Positions 23,425 through 37,040 of a stretch of DNA of 64,000 nucleotides are shown piece by piece. The DNA comes from Epiperipatus broadwayi (taxonomy: Eukaryota > Onychophora > Udeonychophora > Euonychophora > Peripatidae), in the NCBI GenBank assembly GCA_028023455.1, contig JAQFVV010000012.1:5680499-5744498 (forward strand), given 5' to 3'. Every line of letters starts with the position of its first letter. Within the stretch, counting starts at the first letter, position 1. The notes beneath the pieces were generated by a model. The model was not told the origin of the DNA and ran no database searches. It worked only from the letters and a program-made list of their open reading frames with translations. Position numbers and translations under genes: made by a program.

Positions 23425-24878
23425 TATTTCAGTTTAATTTTTCAGAAAAAAATAGGTAGTAAATTGAAAATAATATTAACAAGATATGTAAATCTGTACA
23501 TTTATCAGATTAATTTTTTTTATTAAGAACATTTTTTCTATTGATATGAAATATATTTATTTCATTTTAAAAAAAATTAAACGTTTTTTGCTAACACATA
23601 TATTTATCTATTATTTAAATGTTCTCAATTAATTTTGATAATTGATTCTAAAACAAGATGTACATTTGATTTTTAAATATATGCTTTTACTTTTACATTA
23701 CAAATTCAGTAACAATGCAATAATTACACTGCCAGCATATATGCAAAAAGAGACTGTAATAGCTATTCAAAATTTATGCATGTTCAGTTAAACTAATTTT
23801 TAAAGAAAATTAAATGTAGTATTTTTAATAACATTTAAAACTAATTAATTGGATTTTAAAAGTCATTAATTGTATAATTTTTAAAATTATTTTATATAAT
23901 TTTATTCATACAATAAAGTCTAAATATGTGCTGTGAATCATATATATTCTTACACAATGTATTTAATAGTCACAGTTTTTCATATTAAATTTTTTACAAT
24001 ACTGCTAAAGACTATATTACTTGTAATTATTTAACATTAATAATGATATAAATAAATAATAGTAATATATAATTTTATACAGAAATAATTTAATTACTTA
24101 GTTTATAATCATTATCAACTTAAATTATATGAATGAGAAATTAATGACTCATGATTTTCCAGGAACCGAGTATTTTAATATGGCATATTGTCATTTATTG
24201 TAGAATCTTTAAATTGAATTATAAGAATTGCCTTTTATATTTTCCTCTTTCTATGGTGTCTTTCTTAGTGCAATATTTTCTGTGAACTGAATTGATGATA
24301 AATTCAATTACAAAATTTTTTTATTCTCAAAGAAAACTGAGCAATGTTTTGTTGTATTTTTTCGTATAGAGTAGCTGGCATTCATTAAATCTCTTTTCTA
24401 AAGAACATATTGACTTCCCTATACATAATTAATTTGCATCTGCATATAATTTAATAAATCTTATTATGTTTTTATCATTTATACATTATATGTTTAAAAT
24501 TAATAATTTATTTAAATTAGGAGGAACATAAAATGTAAAATTTATATATATTAAATAGTTTTGCATATATATAAATTGAAATTAATTATTAATTAGAAAT
24601 CTCATGAATGTTAATATATATATATATTATTTGCTTTTTGCTTTATTTATATTTATGAATTCTTAAGAAAATGGTTCAGTATTTTGAAGTTTTTTCACTT
24701 TTATAACTTCATGGCTTTTGATTGCAATGTAAAAAGGATTTAAAACTATTTTAAGTATCATTTGTACATGTAATTTAAAATAACTACTTTCTTATTGCAT
24801 TCCAAATGTATACCATATAATAATAAATTGTCCAAGCACTTTACTACTGTTACACAATGCTTTATTTACCACTCATTC

Positions 24879-24914
24879 TTACAGTTTTGATTGCCCCAGC
24901 AATCTTCTCAGAAC
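24879..24914 (-). ncRNA. Hammerhead-like motif, family D, left arm
   Basis: On the - strand: CUGA then GAAGAUUGC (one base shorter than CUGANGA plus A), hairpin GAUUGC-UGGG-GCAAUC, then AAAACUGUAA, where G12 has become A. It keeps the C of CUGA that the right arm has lost, so the two arms together imply an ancestral CUGANGA core. Confidence 0.45.
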
Positions 24915-24949
24915 TTTATATCTCCTAATCCTCAACTGTTACAATCAAA

Positions 24950-24990
24950 TTTTGAAGAAGATTGCTGGGGCAATCGAAACTGTAAACTTT
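24950..24990 (+). ncRNA. Hammerhead-like motif, family D, right arm
   Basis: UUGAAGA (C3 changed to U), one A, a perfect 6-bp stem II GAUUGC/GCAAUC with loop UGGG, GAAAC, then UGUA, which gives a minimal stem III and a GUA cleavage site. Only about 2 bp of stem I are seen next to the core. Probably inactive now. Confidence 0.5.
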
Positions 24991-26785
24991 TAAGAAAGGG
25001 TGGTAAATAAAGCATTGTGTAACAGTAGTAAAGTGATTGGACAATTTAGTATTATATGGTAATTTAAAAGAAATATATACTCTTTCTCTGAATAGATTTC
25101 ATGAGTAATTGGTAATTTATTTTTATTCATGATTTTGGCTTGAAACATGTTTTTCTAGATATCTGACTATTATTGTTCTAAAACCAATGAAAATTTTTTT
25201 GTTTCTTTTTTGTTTACTTAGATATTCTATTTTGTTTATCTTTTGATGAAAATTTTTAAAGTTAATTTGATATCAGAGCAGGTTGACAAAGTATTTATGC
25301 CAATACTGTCTTTTTCTCAGTGAACTATATCATCATTATTTTATAAAAATCTATTTTGAAAAAGATAAAAAGTTTTTTTGTTTATTATCATATATTCAAC
25401 TTTTTTTTTTATTTAAGAGTATTTTTCATTTTTTAGATTTTTTCAGAATTAGTTGTACAATCTTTTTTCATTGCTAAAGGAACAAGTTACTTCTTATACT
25501 ATGGATACAAATATTTGATCATTTGAATTATCTACTTTGTAGATACATTCGGTTTATAAAATTAAACCAATTTTATATTTTTGCTATATTTTTTTTAATT
25601 GTGCTCTGTTTTCTTTTACCTGAATTATTATTGAATAAGAGTTAGAAGAATCTATAAACTTAACTGGGATCTCTTTTAATAACTAAGATACTTTCATTAG
25701 CTTTTATTTGCTATCTTATTCTATTGTTATTAACTTTCAATATCAGAGATGATTTTCTAAGGCAATCTTTTTTCTCAATGAAGATAAATTAAAGTATTCC
25801 AGTTGATAACATAAGTTTTCTTTTATAGTGTTTTAGAGAAAACAAACATTTCTAGTAGTTTTAAATTATTCCAGTAATTTAAATTTAATACCTTTGATGA
25901 ATGTCATAAGGGTTCTAATGATTAATATATATGTGTGTGCATATCTTGCTTTGTTTTTTGTTTTTTTGGAACTTTAGATTTTCCATTGTTACTTTCAAAA
26001 ACTAAAACTTTATTTACACATTAGAGTGGATACAAAAGAAATCAATGATAGGATAAAACAATGACAATAAGAAAATTTAAATGTATACATATAAATGTGG
26101 TATGAAAGCCATGTATATAGAAAATTCAAAAGTTGTATTAGATCAATAATATAGTCTCAGGAGCAGCATAGAAAAATCATGATAGTTAATTACTGCAAGT
26201 ATGAAAAAAACATAGTTAAATATAAATAAAATCAAAGATTACACTAATGCTTTAGGGCAGTGTGTCATGTGCTTAATTAGCTAGGAATATAAAGTAAGTC
26301 AAACCTATGTATAAGGTTTGTAAATTCCATTGATTAATGATTATCCTGGCCCAAAGAGTAATGAGGATTATAACAATATTTACAAGTTGATATAGATAAA
26401 TTAATTGTACAGTATGTAACTAATGCAAAGTTTGTTTGTTAAATATATAGGATGTATGAAACCTCTACATAGTTAAAGTTTAGATTATTCTTAAGTGAAA
26501 GATGGGATATATTATTTATTCAGTGGATTTTCCATTGTTTTGTGTCAATTATAAACATACTATAAAGTTTAAATAAGTTGTTCCCATGTTGCATATTTAA
26601 TGACTTTATATACAGTATTATTATTTTCTATCTAAATATTTTTATAAAACTGCATAGCAATTTTCAATTTTTAATTTTTTTAACATAAGTTATATTTTCT
26701 ATGATTTTAGAGACAATTAAAATTTAAATGATAATAGAATAATTTTTAATTTGATTAAACATTGCATTTGATTTAGACTTAATCT

Positions 26786-26983
26786 AAAGTTGTAATTATA
26801 AATTTTATTAAACGCACATTATTATATTAAGTAATATTTACTAAGGGCGTAAGCTTGTGGCTAAGACCTGTAGAGATCCCTACTTTCAAATTTTTCAGAC
26901 ACTTATTCCTAAAGGTTACAGCCTTAGTAAATATTACTTAATATAATAATGTGCGTGTAATAAAATTTATAATTACAACTTTA
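26786..26983. repeat. Foldback with about 60-bp arms enclosing a family E unit
   Basis: The left arm (26786-26846) and right arm (26922-26983) are inverse copies (AAGTTGTAATTATAAATTTTA / TAAAATTTATAATTACAACTT and TTAAGTAATATTTACTAAGG / CCTTAGTAAATATTACTTAA). The 75-bp loop holds the family E word GTAAGCTTGTGGCTAAGACC and a hairpin related to GACCT-GTAG-AGGTC. Class unknown. Confidence 0.8.
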
Positions 26984-27189
26984 AATTATCATAATAGATT
27001 TCTTACTGTAAGATCGTTCCATTGACTGGTTGTAAATCATAAGATTTCGTGAGTATTAATGTATAATAAGAATTCTGGACTTAATTAGTGAAGTAAAAGC
27101 TTCACACTCTTAGATCTAATCACTTCAGCTTCACCTATTCATATATAAAAGTAGGTTGAAGTAAAGAAAGTTTCCCTCTTTTCTTCCTA

Positions 27190-27284
27190 GTGTAAGCTTA
27201 TGGTTAAGACCTGTAGAGGTCCCTACTTTCGAATTTTTCAGATGCTTATTCCTAAAGGTTACAGCCTTAGTAAATATTAGACTT
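27190..27284 (+). repeat. Short dispersed repeat, family E (solo copy)
   Basis: GTGTAAGCTTATGG, GACCTGTAGAGGTCCCTACT, TTTTTCAGATGCTTATTCC and CCTTAGTAAATATT, in the same order as at 26839-26936 and 21262-21350 (inverse). Confidence 0.78.
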
Positions 27285-29135
27285 TATCTATAAGTCAAAT
27301 TTTGTTTTCTATATTTTTTTAAGGAATAAAATGAAATGTTTCATTTTTTTAAAAGCTTTAACTTTATACAATTCTTAGGCGAAAATCAATGCATTCAGAT
27401 TTTTTTAAATAAATTGATCACTTCTATATACTGTATATATATTAATTCTAATATTCTCATGAAATAAACAATGATTTTATATTATTATTTTTGATCGATG
27501 CTATGTAATAAATAAAATAGCTAAATAGCTGATATTTCATGCAAATATCAAGTACTTTTCTAAAAGCTTCTTCTTTCTCAAATTATGATTAGAGTAAGAA
27601 AAAGCTGTGAGGAGAGTGCTGTTTTACTGAAATGACAGCTATTTAGCTATTTTATTTTTACTATATGGACTCTCACAAAAATAATACTATGAAATCATAT
27701 ATATTTATATAAAATTTTGAAAAAGTAATAGATGGATCTATCTTACTAGTACTATATTTTTAATTAAATAGCCCTGAAACAAAAATATGTATCAATGTAA
27801 TATTCTTATATATATATCTCTTAAAGAATATGGTATTGTGTATTTGAAAGAAGTTTACATAGTTTTTTTATCTGAAAGAAAAAATATCAAAACTTTTTGA
27901 TTACAAAAGGATTGTATGTTAATGTTTGACTACTGGAAAATTGTTTTTATGGACATATACTGGAACTAATTCTTATGTCAGAAACAGATAGATACTATAA
28001 AGAATCATAGGAAAAGAAATGAAATACCATAATAAACACATTATTGTTTGCAAAAGTAATTCATTATATGGTTTATATGAAGGTTTTATGCATGATATAA
28101 ATACTACAATATTGAAGCATATAAATTATAGAAAAAGTATTAAAAATATATTATATTGTTACATGAATGATTTTTCCCAAATACTGAGATGTATATGTCA
28201 AAAAAAAAAAACTAAAATTATTAAACATGATAGACAAACTATTGTGATTTAATTGTATATTATAATATTCCTGTGTTCCTGTCATTACTATGTATCAACT
28301 AATGATGTAAAGGTTAATTTTTAAATAAACTTTCAATATAACAAACAGTGCCACAATTTTTGCACTATCAAATATTGGTTTAAACAATGATAATATTACT
28401 TATCTTTCATTGTTTTCCCTAATTATTTGAGTAGAAAACAGTAACCTCTAGCAACATCTTTTGCAAAATTTGAAGTTATTTTCAGAATGATGTAATATTT
28501 ATGTAGACATTGTTTAAATATGATGTTTTATTCCACATAGCATAAAAATATTTTTTATGAAAATCATGCTAATAAAGTTGTAGTTATGATTCTTTTAATA
28601 TCTACACATATACATAAGTCTTTATTTAACCATTAAATTCTCATTTTTAAATAATAAGTATTTTTTCATATCCAATATTTTTTACAGGCAAGTATACTTA
28701 ATAAGTAAACTAGCATAATCTTAATTATATATTCAAAATTGTCTTTAGACTATTATTCAATGATTAGATTAATGGCTGATCAAAATACACCTTTATCCCC
28801 ATAGTGATGGCAATTGGTTCTCCAAAACTCATCATTAAGCAAGAATATCATATATAAAATACATATTTATAAATGGGATCTATGGGGGAAAAAATGGGTC
28901 TGTTCTAAAGCTAAAAAATTACATTAACTTAGGAATAAATTACATATTAAAAAAAAATTCCTTAACATTTATTTTTAAATGCAATCTGTTTTTCTTTTTA
29001 AACTTTTTTCTAATTCAACATAGTCATTTTAAAATATTATTTTTCTTTTGATTTGAAACCACTTGGGTATAAACAACATTTTTAACGAAGTTACAAAATC
29101 AATAACTATTTTTACATAATACTGTACCATATTTA

Positions 29136-29285
29136 TATATTGGACTATTTCATCATCTAATATGTGTTGAATGTCTTTAAAAAAATTTAAATTTATTTAA
29201 ATAATCCAAGTACTGTACATTATATTTAAATAAAGTTTATTTTTTCTAAAGACATTCAACACTTATATGTACAGTATATAGTATT
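29136..29285. repeat. Foldback of PLE family A terminal sequence
   Basis: The left arm (TTGGACTATTTCATCATCTAA, GTTGAATGTCTTTA, AAATTTATTTAAAT) and the right arm (ATTTAAATAAAGTTTA, TAAAGACATTCAAC) are inverses. Both match the terminal words of PLE family A seen at 45370-45480. It is a smaller relative of the 4860-5101 foldback. Confidence 0.65.
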
Positions 29286-29580
29286 ATAGATTCATTAATT
29301 ATATATATTTTAAGTTTATACATTCTAAATTTAAAAAAAAAAAATTTCCGATCGTTATAGTGAATAATCGATTGTAAATTGGAGTAGTGGGTACAAATTG
29401 ATGATGATTTCTATTGTGAAATATTGCTAAGTAGCCAATCGCTAAGTGAGGTTTAGGTGTATATAGTTATTAATTTATTTATAACATTTAAATTACAAAA
29501 TAATGTTTTTATAAATATTTTTTTAATATTTATTATTAAAATTATTATTACCATAGATACAAAGCTTTATATTTTTTTAG

Positions 29581-29787
29581 TTGAAGGTTTGAATTTGAAA
29601 GATGCACAAGAAAAACCAGGCGTTATTTCATCCAGGAAAAAAACTGCAAAAATCACAGGACTTAATCCAGGGACAGTATATAGAGTTACTGTCAATGCTA
29701 TGACATCAGCAGGATATGGAGATGCATCTTCAGCAGAAGTTAAGACTGAAGGTCCCATGTCAAAAGTGGTTGAATATGCATTACCCT
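29581..29787 (+). CDS. Nrg: Neuroglian-like exon: C-terminal half of the FN3 domain
   Basis: This internal exon of 207 nt is phase 1 at both ends, with acceptor TTTTTTTAG and donor CCT|GTAAGC. It joins to the 16520-16642 exon through a GTT (Val) codon. The translation after the junction runs EGLNLKDAQEKPG, TAKITGLNPGTVYRVTVNAM, then SAGYGDASSAEV and GPMSKVVEYALP. LNPGTVYRVTV is the FN3 'L-x-P-G-T-x-Y' E-F loop with the tyrosine corner, and GYGDAS matches the F-G region. With the preceding exon the FN3 domain is about 100 residues, plus a linker. A 5' read-through frame with an ATG at 29457 is intronic and not a real start. Confidence 0.85.
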
Positions 29788-30779
29788 GTAAGCATTATAT
29801 TATTTATATATTTTTATTTATAGTTATGTATTATTATTATTGTTATTGCTGCTAAATTGTAAATCACAATTGTTATATATATATATATTCTAACCTTGAC
29901 TTGTGCATCCTCACTTCAGAATAGTATATGATATAAAATCAAATGGGTTCTAGCTCAGTTAATAATTAATAAATAAAATATTCAGCATTAAAATTAAAAT
30001 GTTTCACTAGCTCAAATTTAAAATACGAATAAGGTTCAGTTTATAAAAATAAATTAAATAAATATTTAATATTTTCATGAGACTTGAAGTGAAAATACAG
30101 GTGACAAGATAGATTACATTGAGCCAATATCCCACAGGATACTACCTCAATGGCATAAGAACACTATCCCCCCTTATTACTATTTCAAATAACAAACTCA
30201 TAGTATTCTTACGACTTTAATAACTTCTACTCACTAAGATTAAGTTAATAATTACATCTTAATCTTCTATTTATAATAATCTAGCTCAATAAAATAATCT
30301 CAGGTTCATAAAGTTTATTCTAAGTTAATTTAAAAATACGGTAGTAAAATATGAGAAGGGATTTTATGTCATAATCTACTACACTGAAACTAATAATAAT
30401 AAATAATAATAATAATATTCTTCATTGTTTAACTACTACTGGATATCTTTTCTTTTCCTTATATTTTTATTACCATAATAAAATAATACAATAATTTTAA
30501 TTTGTATTTGTAATTATATCTTCATGTAATAATATAATAAATACGTGGTAGCATTTTGATAATCTGATAAACAAAATATGTGTGGCAACTGATAGCATAT
30601 AATTCAATATACTATTGTGATAACTGATTTATGACCAATAAAACAATGTAAAATTATGATTATTTAATTAAATGAATACTAATAAAATATTTAAAATTCT
30701 TAAAATACTTCTCTGTTTATCTTTTTGTGCAAAATTATATTTTTGTTTCAATTGTTATGAATATATCGTGATTTCATGC

Positions 30780-33700
30780 AGTGAAGTGGAGAAATAAACA
30801 ATCAAGACACAAAAATTTTGAAAAACAAATTTTAACAAAGTTTATTAACAACAACAAATAAAATAAACAATTTATGTACACTATTTACAATGGATATCCT
30901 TATTTTAATCTTACATTTTTATCTACTAAGTTATATAAAAAATAGTTTATAGTTTAGTTATATCTTTATTTATACTTAAGACAAAATAAAAAAAAATGTT
31001 ACCATTTGGTTTCTCATTATGGTTAACTTATTATAAATATATTTACTTATTAATAGCAGAATATTTCATCCTTAATATTATTAAACTATCTTATTTTTAA
31101 AAGAAACATTCATAGGAAAACATTCTACAGAAAAACAAAATTAACTTTATAATGAGTATGGATTTCTCAAAATATTAAAAAAATTTCATCTTGCAAAGTC
31201 AAAGATGTTACATAAAATATTCATCCAAAATTCAGTACTAGATTTTAGTGTTTTATCACACGATGTTTACTAATCATAATATATTCTTATTTAGCCTTAC
31301 TTTAGTATGATGTAAGTGTAATAATCAATATATTCCTGTTATTCAATAAACAAAAAAATATACTATGCATATTGTTTATATAATTTACATTGTACTATTG
31401 TATTTTAAAAATATGCAATACTTATTTTTCTCTTAAAAATAATAATAAAGCATTTAAAAATAATTAACATTTTAAAGAAAATATCTTGTTTAGATACTCT
31501 ATTCCAAAATTTATATTTCATTTCCGAAATAAATTCAAAAATATATTCTATGATTCTTTCCTTTCCTTTAGGATTCATTGGACCTTCAATTTTAAGTTAT
31601 AAAATTCTATTCCTTCTAAGCAAATAAACCAATCTTATACAAAACGATAGCATAACCTAAGTTCTAAATTATTTACCATTTCTTTTCAAAATATCTTACT
31701 AAACGATGCAGTTACATGAAATAAAGATAGCGAAACAGATGTATAGGATTTAAGGAAGAAAGCTAGAGTATCACTCATAACATATCTCAAAAATCATGGC
31801 ACAGTGCATTACAAGAAAGAGGTATGACCTTTACCTGTCTAATAACCTCTAATACATGAACGATGTTAAAGCTATTTCTTCAGCTTTATTAGAACATCAA
31901 ATATTTAAAGAAATATAAAACACTGTCCAAATAAAATGTGTACCAGTCATAGGGCTTTGTTAACTATGCTGATATCCACATAAAGACTAAATATTATTTC
32001 TATTCCTTATCATATCCTATTTCTTAAAAACATCATCTTGGTTTCCTGTTCACTAAGTACTTCCAAGCCACTATCTCAACATTATTTCTCAAGATTTTCC
32101 ACATCTTACATCGATAAATAACTATCTGCATTTACAAAACAATAAATAAAATTCATTGATAATTTAAAACAATTTCACTGTTCCACAAGAAAAGTTTGTC
32201 TACTTCATCATTCTGTATGTTTAATCATATACAATCTAATTAGACAATATTTGAATATCCAATAACATGAAAATTTTAAAAGAATCACATAATTATTTGT
32301 TATTATGTTGGATTATATCACTAATATAAAAAAAAATCATTGTATGCATATTTTCAAATCAATCCTATCTCATAATGTTTTTTAAAATGTTGTATGAAAA
32401 TGCGTTACATATAATTAAAACTTTTACACTTCATTCTTACTATCCATAGATGATCTAAAGAAAACAAAAATATACATTATAAATTATTAATAGTCATTAT
32501 TATTACCAAAATAACCTTTATCTGGTCATCATATTCAGTAGGCTTCTTCATCCACTAGATACCGATCATTGCAAACATAAAGAAATATACATTCATACAC
32601 TTTATTTTAAAATATATTCTTATCTAAATTATTAGATTATTCCATTATAAAATTTTATATCATCAACAAATTAATGTTTTATGTTTTCCTAATCTTATAA
32701 AAAAAATTTAGATTTAAACTAGGTTAATAAAATAAAAGGAATCAAAACTATAATTACATATTTTCTTGACAATAGTTCCTGATAAGTCCAAAATGTTTAT
32801 TATTTTCTCTAGAGTTTTAAAATGTTCTCCTCCAAGCACGTTAAAGTTTAAAAATAAAAATAAATATTAATCCATTTAGTAAAATTTATAGAAAATAATC
32901 CTTGGTTTTAGTATTTAGGATGATAATTATTAAATCATAATATTAATTAATCCCGTGAAATTTCTTCAATATTCTCTGCCAATATTCTCTGTGGCGTATC
33001 CGATGCATCTTCCATCTAATTTAGCTTTAAAAATACTTGGTAAACTTTTTTTTTACAATATTTCCATGGATCCATTTTTTATTCAACTATGTGTTCACTT
33101 TTTTTATATAAGTTTCCATCCTTAATAAATTTAAACTTTCGTTTGATATTTTTTTATATATCACCTTTTTAAAAAAACTTCAAGTACTTTTAAACAAATG
33201 TTTTCTAAATACATTTTAAACAATTCTAAGACTGGAGGTTTTAATATCAAAAACGCTTCAGTAACATATTCTCCTGGGTTCTTTCTTTAACTCTTGAAAA
33301 TATTTTTTTAAAAAAATGTTACCTTCAGAAAGGATATAACATTTTACTCCTTTTGATATAATATTATATAAAACGATTCATAAGATATAATTGTCTTATT
33401 ACTATTTTTAAAAAATAAATCTTGGATAAGCTTATCTAAATAATAATGCGTCTCCAATTTTTTTCTTTTTAAACGGAAAATAACTTTCCACTGTATCAGT
33501 ATAATGTCCGTACTATGATTTTTATGCACTAGAATAGTTCTCCGGTGAAGCATTAATAAAGCTGTATCAAAATATTCCAAAAACATTTTTATATTATTAG
33601 AATTTATATCCATTTTATTCCACAGTATATCCATCTTTTCATTGCGAAGTTTAGGTCAAATTTCAGATAAAATAATCCTGGCAAGTAACTTTTAAAAATT

Positions 33701-33960
33701 AGAAAATCATTTTCAAGAAGTTCCCAAATATATTTTATTTTAAACTCTCTTTTGCAAAATACTTTTAAAAATATCAATTAGTTTCTGCAAATAAAACTAT
33801 AAGAAAGTATTAAAAAAAATTGACTAAAATAAAAATTTAAAAAATACTATCTCTTCGATAGCTACTAATATACCTTTCTCTGGTTTCAATACATTATTAA
33901 ATCTCCTCTGATACCCCCGTGCAATTCATATTTATAGTCTGTAAGAATACCTCATTTGAT
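30780..33960 (-). other. Unidentified unit, possibly transcribed on the - strand
   Basis: Over about 3.1 kb the + strand holds visibly more C than G, i.e. the - strand is purine-enriched. On the - strand a TATA-like CTATAAATA (33937-33929) lies at the upstream end and an AATAAA signal at 30846-30841 at the downstream end. A 96-codon - strand frame (33634-33344) begins MDILWNKMDINSNN and has no recognisable domain. It may be a decayed retroelement or a non-coding transcript. No terminal repeats or TSD were found. Confidence 0.25.
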
Positions 33961-35029
33961 TGGTTGATTCTTACTTTTAGCTTGAGAACAAATTTACATA
34001 TTTTTAGTTTTTTACAGAATTGAATCTTTAAAATAAAAATTTATGACGTAATAACTAAAAATATTATTTAAAATACTACTTTTAAATCAATTATTACTTT
34101 ATCAAAATTATTTAAACATTTAAAATAACTTTTAAAATAATTTTAATAACCTATTCCATTCTTAATATTCAATTTATCTAGTTTTATTTAAACAAAATAT
34201 TTAATTTTTTTTTTATTAACTGTATTCGTCTTTATTACATTATTTAAAACATTACATACGATAGTTAACTTAATATTTATTATTATTTGCTTTTATGATA
34301 GGCAATAATTCCATCCAATTCTATAATGCAATCTTTTAAAATATTTTAAACTTTGTTATTAATTCAAACAAGCAGTGTGTGTGAAAGTATGCATTATACA
34401 AGTCACATGATCAATAACTTTGACAGACGATTTTTAATCTATTTCTCTGCCTAGACTAATAAAATTGATACACTTATTATATTTAATAATATAATTATAA
34501 AAATTTGGAAAAATAATTTAAAATATAGAATTAAATACAATTTTCACCATCATAAAGTTTATATTTAAAATGTACTATATTAATTTTGACTATTAAATAT
34601 GATTATAAATTTAAACATAGCATTTATTAACTATAAGTTTTAAACTATTAAAATCGAATTTTTTAAATATACTTTTAATAATTATAGCTGTGTTATTTAA
34701 TATGGCCAGCTTTTACAACCATATGCAACAATATTTAAAGCTTTACATAACTATTTTTAAATGATTCGTTATAATTTTATATACTACGTATTTTCTTTAG
34801 CTTCAAATTGTACTTTATATTATAATTGACAAACTATAATTAACATATTAAAATAACATTTTAAAATTTAAAATTTTTAGTAATTGACTGAGATGGACTA
34901 TTACTCACCTATAGAAAAGGGCACAATATATATATATGTTCATGTGTATGAATGATATTACAAAAGTAAAAATTGTTGTCCACGATATGTATATTGTACA
35001 GGTCAAAACATCTAACATGAGCTGGAACT

Positions 35030-35125
35030 CACAAACTGTACTTTAAACCCAGTCAAGCCTGAGATTTGGGTCAGGGACCAGCCTGAATTCGAACCCACTG
35101 TCTAAGCCCCAGATCTAACATCTAA
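35030..35125 (-). repeat. Possible tRNA-like / SINE remnant
   Basis: On the - strand a perfect box B-like GGGTTCGAATTCAGG lies after TCTGGGGCTTAGACAGT. No convincing box A or TSD was found, so it is weakly supported. Confidence 0.3.
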
Positions 35126-35864
35126 TGAATAACATAATAGTGATAGCACATGAGAATTAATTTTTAATCTGGCCCACTAGCAAATTGGAGAAAACAATAA
35201 GACTCATGGACTTAAACATATATATAAACAACTTAAATACTAGAGACATTCCAAAGATAAAATCTAATATATTTAATTAAAAAGGGCTTTACTAATGAAT
35301 AGTTATAGTCAGTTAGTGAATTGGATTGATTTAATAATGAGACAGAAACTGATATATGATGAATTATAAAATATATTTATTGACAATTTCGTATATATTT
35401 TGATATAACCCATTACTTAGCATTGGATAATGCATGCAGGCATTTTATTTATTAAACAACATTACTCTAGGCAATTGTAAAAACAATAATTGATAGTTGG
35501 GTTAAATAAATTTGTAGCTCACATTTAATGAAGCTAAATATCATGCTATATAATAAATCACTACATTCCACTTATTAGTTATGCCCTTTCACCATCAGTT
35601 CGAGTGGCTATTATACATGTAATCAAACCAAGTCTGGAGTGAAGCTTAATAATACATCAGATCATGACAAATTTATATATTAAATATGGGCATATAAAGC
35701 ATCCCAGATAGCTTTAGATCGAATGGGTTTTCAAGAATGCTTCAGTTCAACACTGAAGATTGCATATTATGGACGTAGAGTTGGCTATAAAGATTTTACT
35801 AATACACTACATACAAGTAAAATATAATAATAAAGTAGCTTTGTGGATGGATGAATAGATTTTA

Positions 35865-36050
35865 GGGTTTTCGTGACCAACACCAGTTTACCCAATGACC
35901 AATCATCATGCTGCTAAAAAGGGAACCTTTATTTGGTTCATAAGAGGTGAGGGACTTACGTGCTAATCTGGCCCTTAGCTCAGTCTTAGCCACTGCACTA
36001 CCCATAAGAGAGGAAGATGGGCTGGACTTACCATGGCTCCATCTTATATA
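35865..36050 (-). repeat. Possible second tRNA-derived SINE family
   Basis: A less AT-rich island. On the - strand a perfect box A consensus (TAGTGCAGTGG, followed by CTAAGACTGAG) begins near 36003, with GGTTCCCTTTTT near 35930. There is no second copy in the window to confirm a family. The 64-codon - strand frame here has no recognisable domain. Confidence 0.35.
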
Positions 36051-36860
36051 TATCAAAAAAAAAAAACCACAACAATAAAATATTAATAAATTTCACATCT
36101 GCCAAGCCGAAGTTATATTGTAAATTAAAATACTATACATTAAATGAACACTAGTTTATCAGCTTGATCAAAAGAGCCAACTCTTCTGTAGCCTGAGAAA
36201 TACATATATGCTACTGACGGGTATATATATACAAACTTTACTTTATCCTGTTCAATCTCTTAGTTATCTATAATTCATAATCTTTTAAGGGGGGGGGGGT
36301 ATATTTAAGGGACTTATGAATACTTTAATAAAAAAAATATACTTATGATTACACTCCAGGCTAGTTTAATTTTTAATAACATAATAATTAAAGGTTGAAA
36401 ATCTTGATTTATAAGCCACATTTTATATTTATATTAATTAATTTACAAATGATAAAATGAGTACAAAAGGGTCACCATTATTTATAAAAATAGGGTTTCA
36501 AAACAGTGCGTTAAATGATGCTATAATAAATAATAATATGAAGATTTTAAATTAGATCTTTAAAAAACATATTCTGTAATTAAATGCACGTCATTTCAAA
36601 ACATAGGCATAACTAATAATAATTAAAATAAGCAAAAGAAAGGTAAATATAACTGCAGTGATTAAGTTATATAAAAAAACATTAAATTAATAAGGAAATT
36701 AGCATAAGTAGGTCATTTATAGTATTCAAATATTATTTAAAAGACAACTTAGACAGAGTTTACATTAATATAGTTAGCTAACCTGATTTTGAAGAAATAA
36801 TGATCACTTTAAATTTTACACAGAGCTCTGCGATTTTTTATTGATATTAAAAAGGTCCTA

Positions 36861-37040
36861 TATAGCTGGACTGAGGTATTTGAATTGGAATGAAGGTGAG
36901 TTCTTTTAGTGGATTATGATATCTTTTATTTAGTTGGGAGACGATTTACGATGGTATTTCTATAGCTGGACTGGGGTGCTTGAGTTGGAATGAAGATGAG
37001 TTCTTTTAGCGGTTTATGGCATCTTCTATTTGTTATAAGC
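36861..37040 (+). repeat. Direct duplication, period 100 bp
   Basis: TATAGCTGGACTGRGGT, TTGRATTGGAATGAAG and TGAGTTCTTTTAG recur at 36861-36935 and 36961-37040 with about 85% identity by eye. Confidence 0.85.

Larger units (their letters stand above)
24811..25061. mobile_element. Foldback of PLE-like terminal units, family D
   Basis: Left arm (24811-24910) and right arm (about 24962-25061) are near-perfect reverse complements (TACCATATAATA...TTGTCC against GGACAA...TATTATATGGTA). They share CATTCTTACAG / CTGTAAACTTTTAAG and a GATTGC hairpin. Each arm includes a hammerhead-like core facing the centre. No ORF. Tail-to-tail terminal units fit a Penelope-like origin, although no RT of this family is in the window. 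Confidence 0.75.
16643..29580 (+). other. Intron of about 12.9 kb in the neuroglian-like gene
   Basis: Bounded by GT at 16643 and AG at 29579-29580. It holds PLE termini (17140-18000, 18336-18425, 19783-20069, 24811-25061), two SINEs, a local duplication and foldbacks. Stretches without recognised content are 20081-21259, 21811-23297, 23443-24810, 25062-26785 and 27285-29135; these are AT-rich with only short chance reading frames. Confidence 0.7.

Noticed and set aside
29567-29758. 63-codon - strand reading frame
   Set aside because: It is the antisense shadow of the FN3 exon at 29581-29787; the + strand has splice sites and FN3 motifs.
36289-36298. Run of G as a regulatory or G-quadruplex site
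   Set aside because: A single homopolymer without spaced G-tracts; only a simple repeat.
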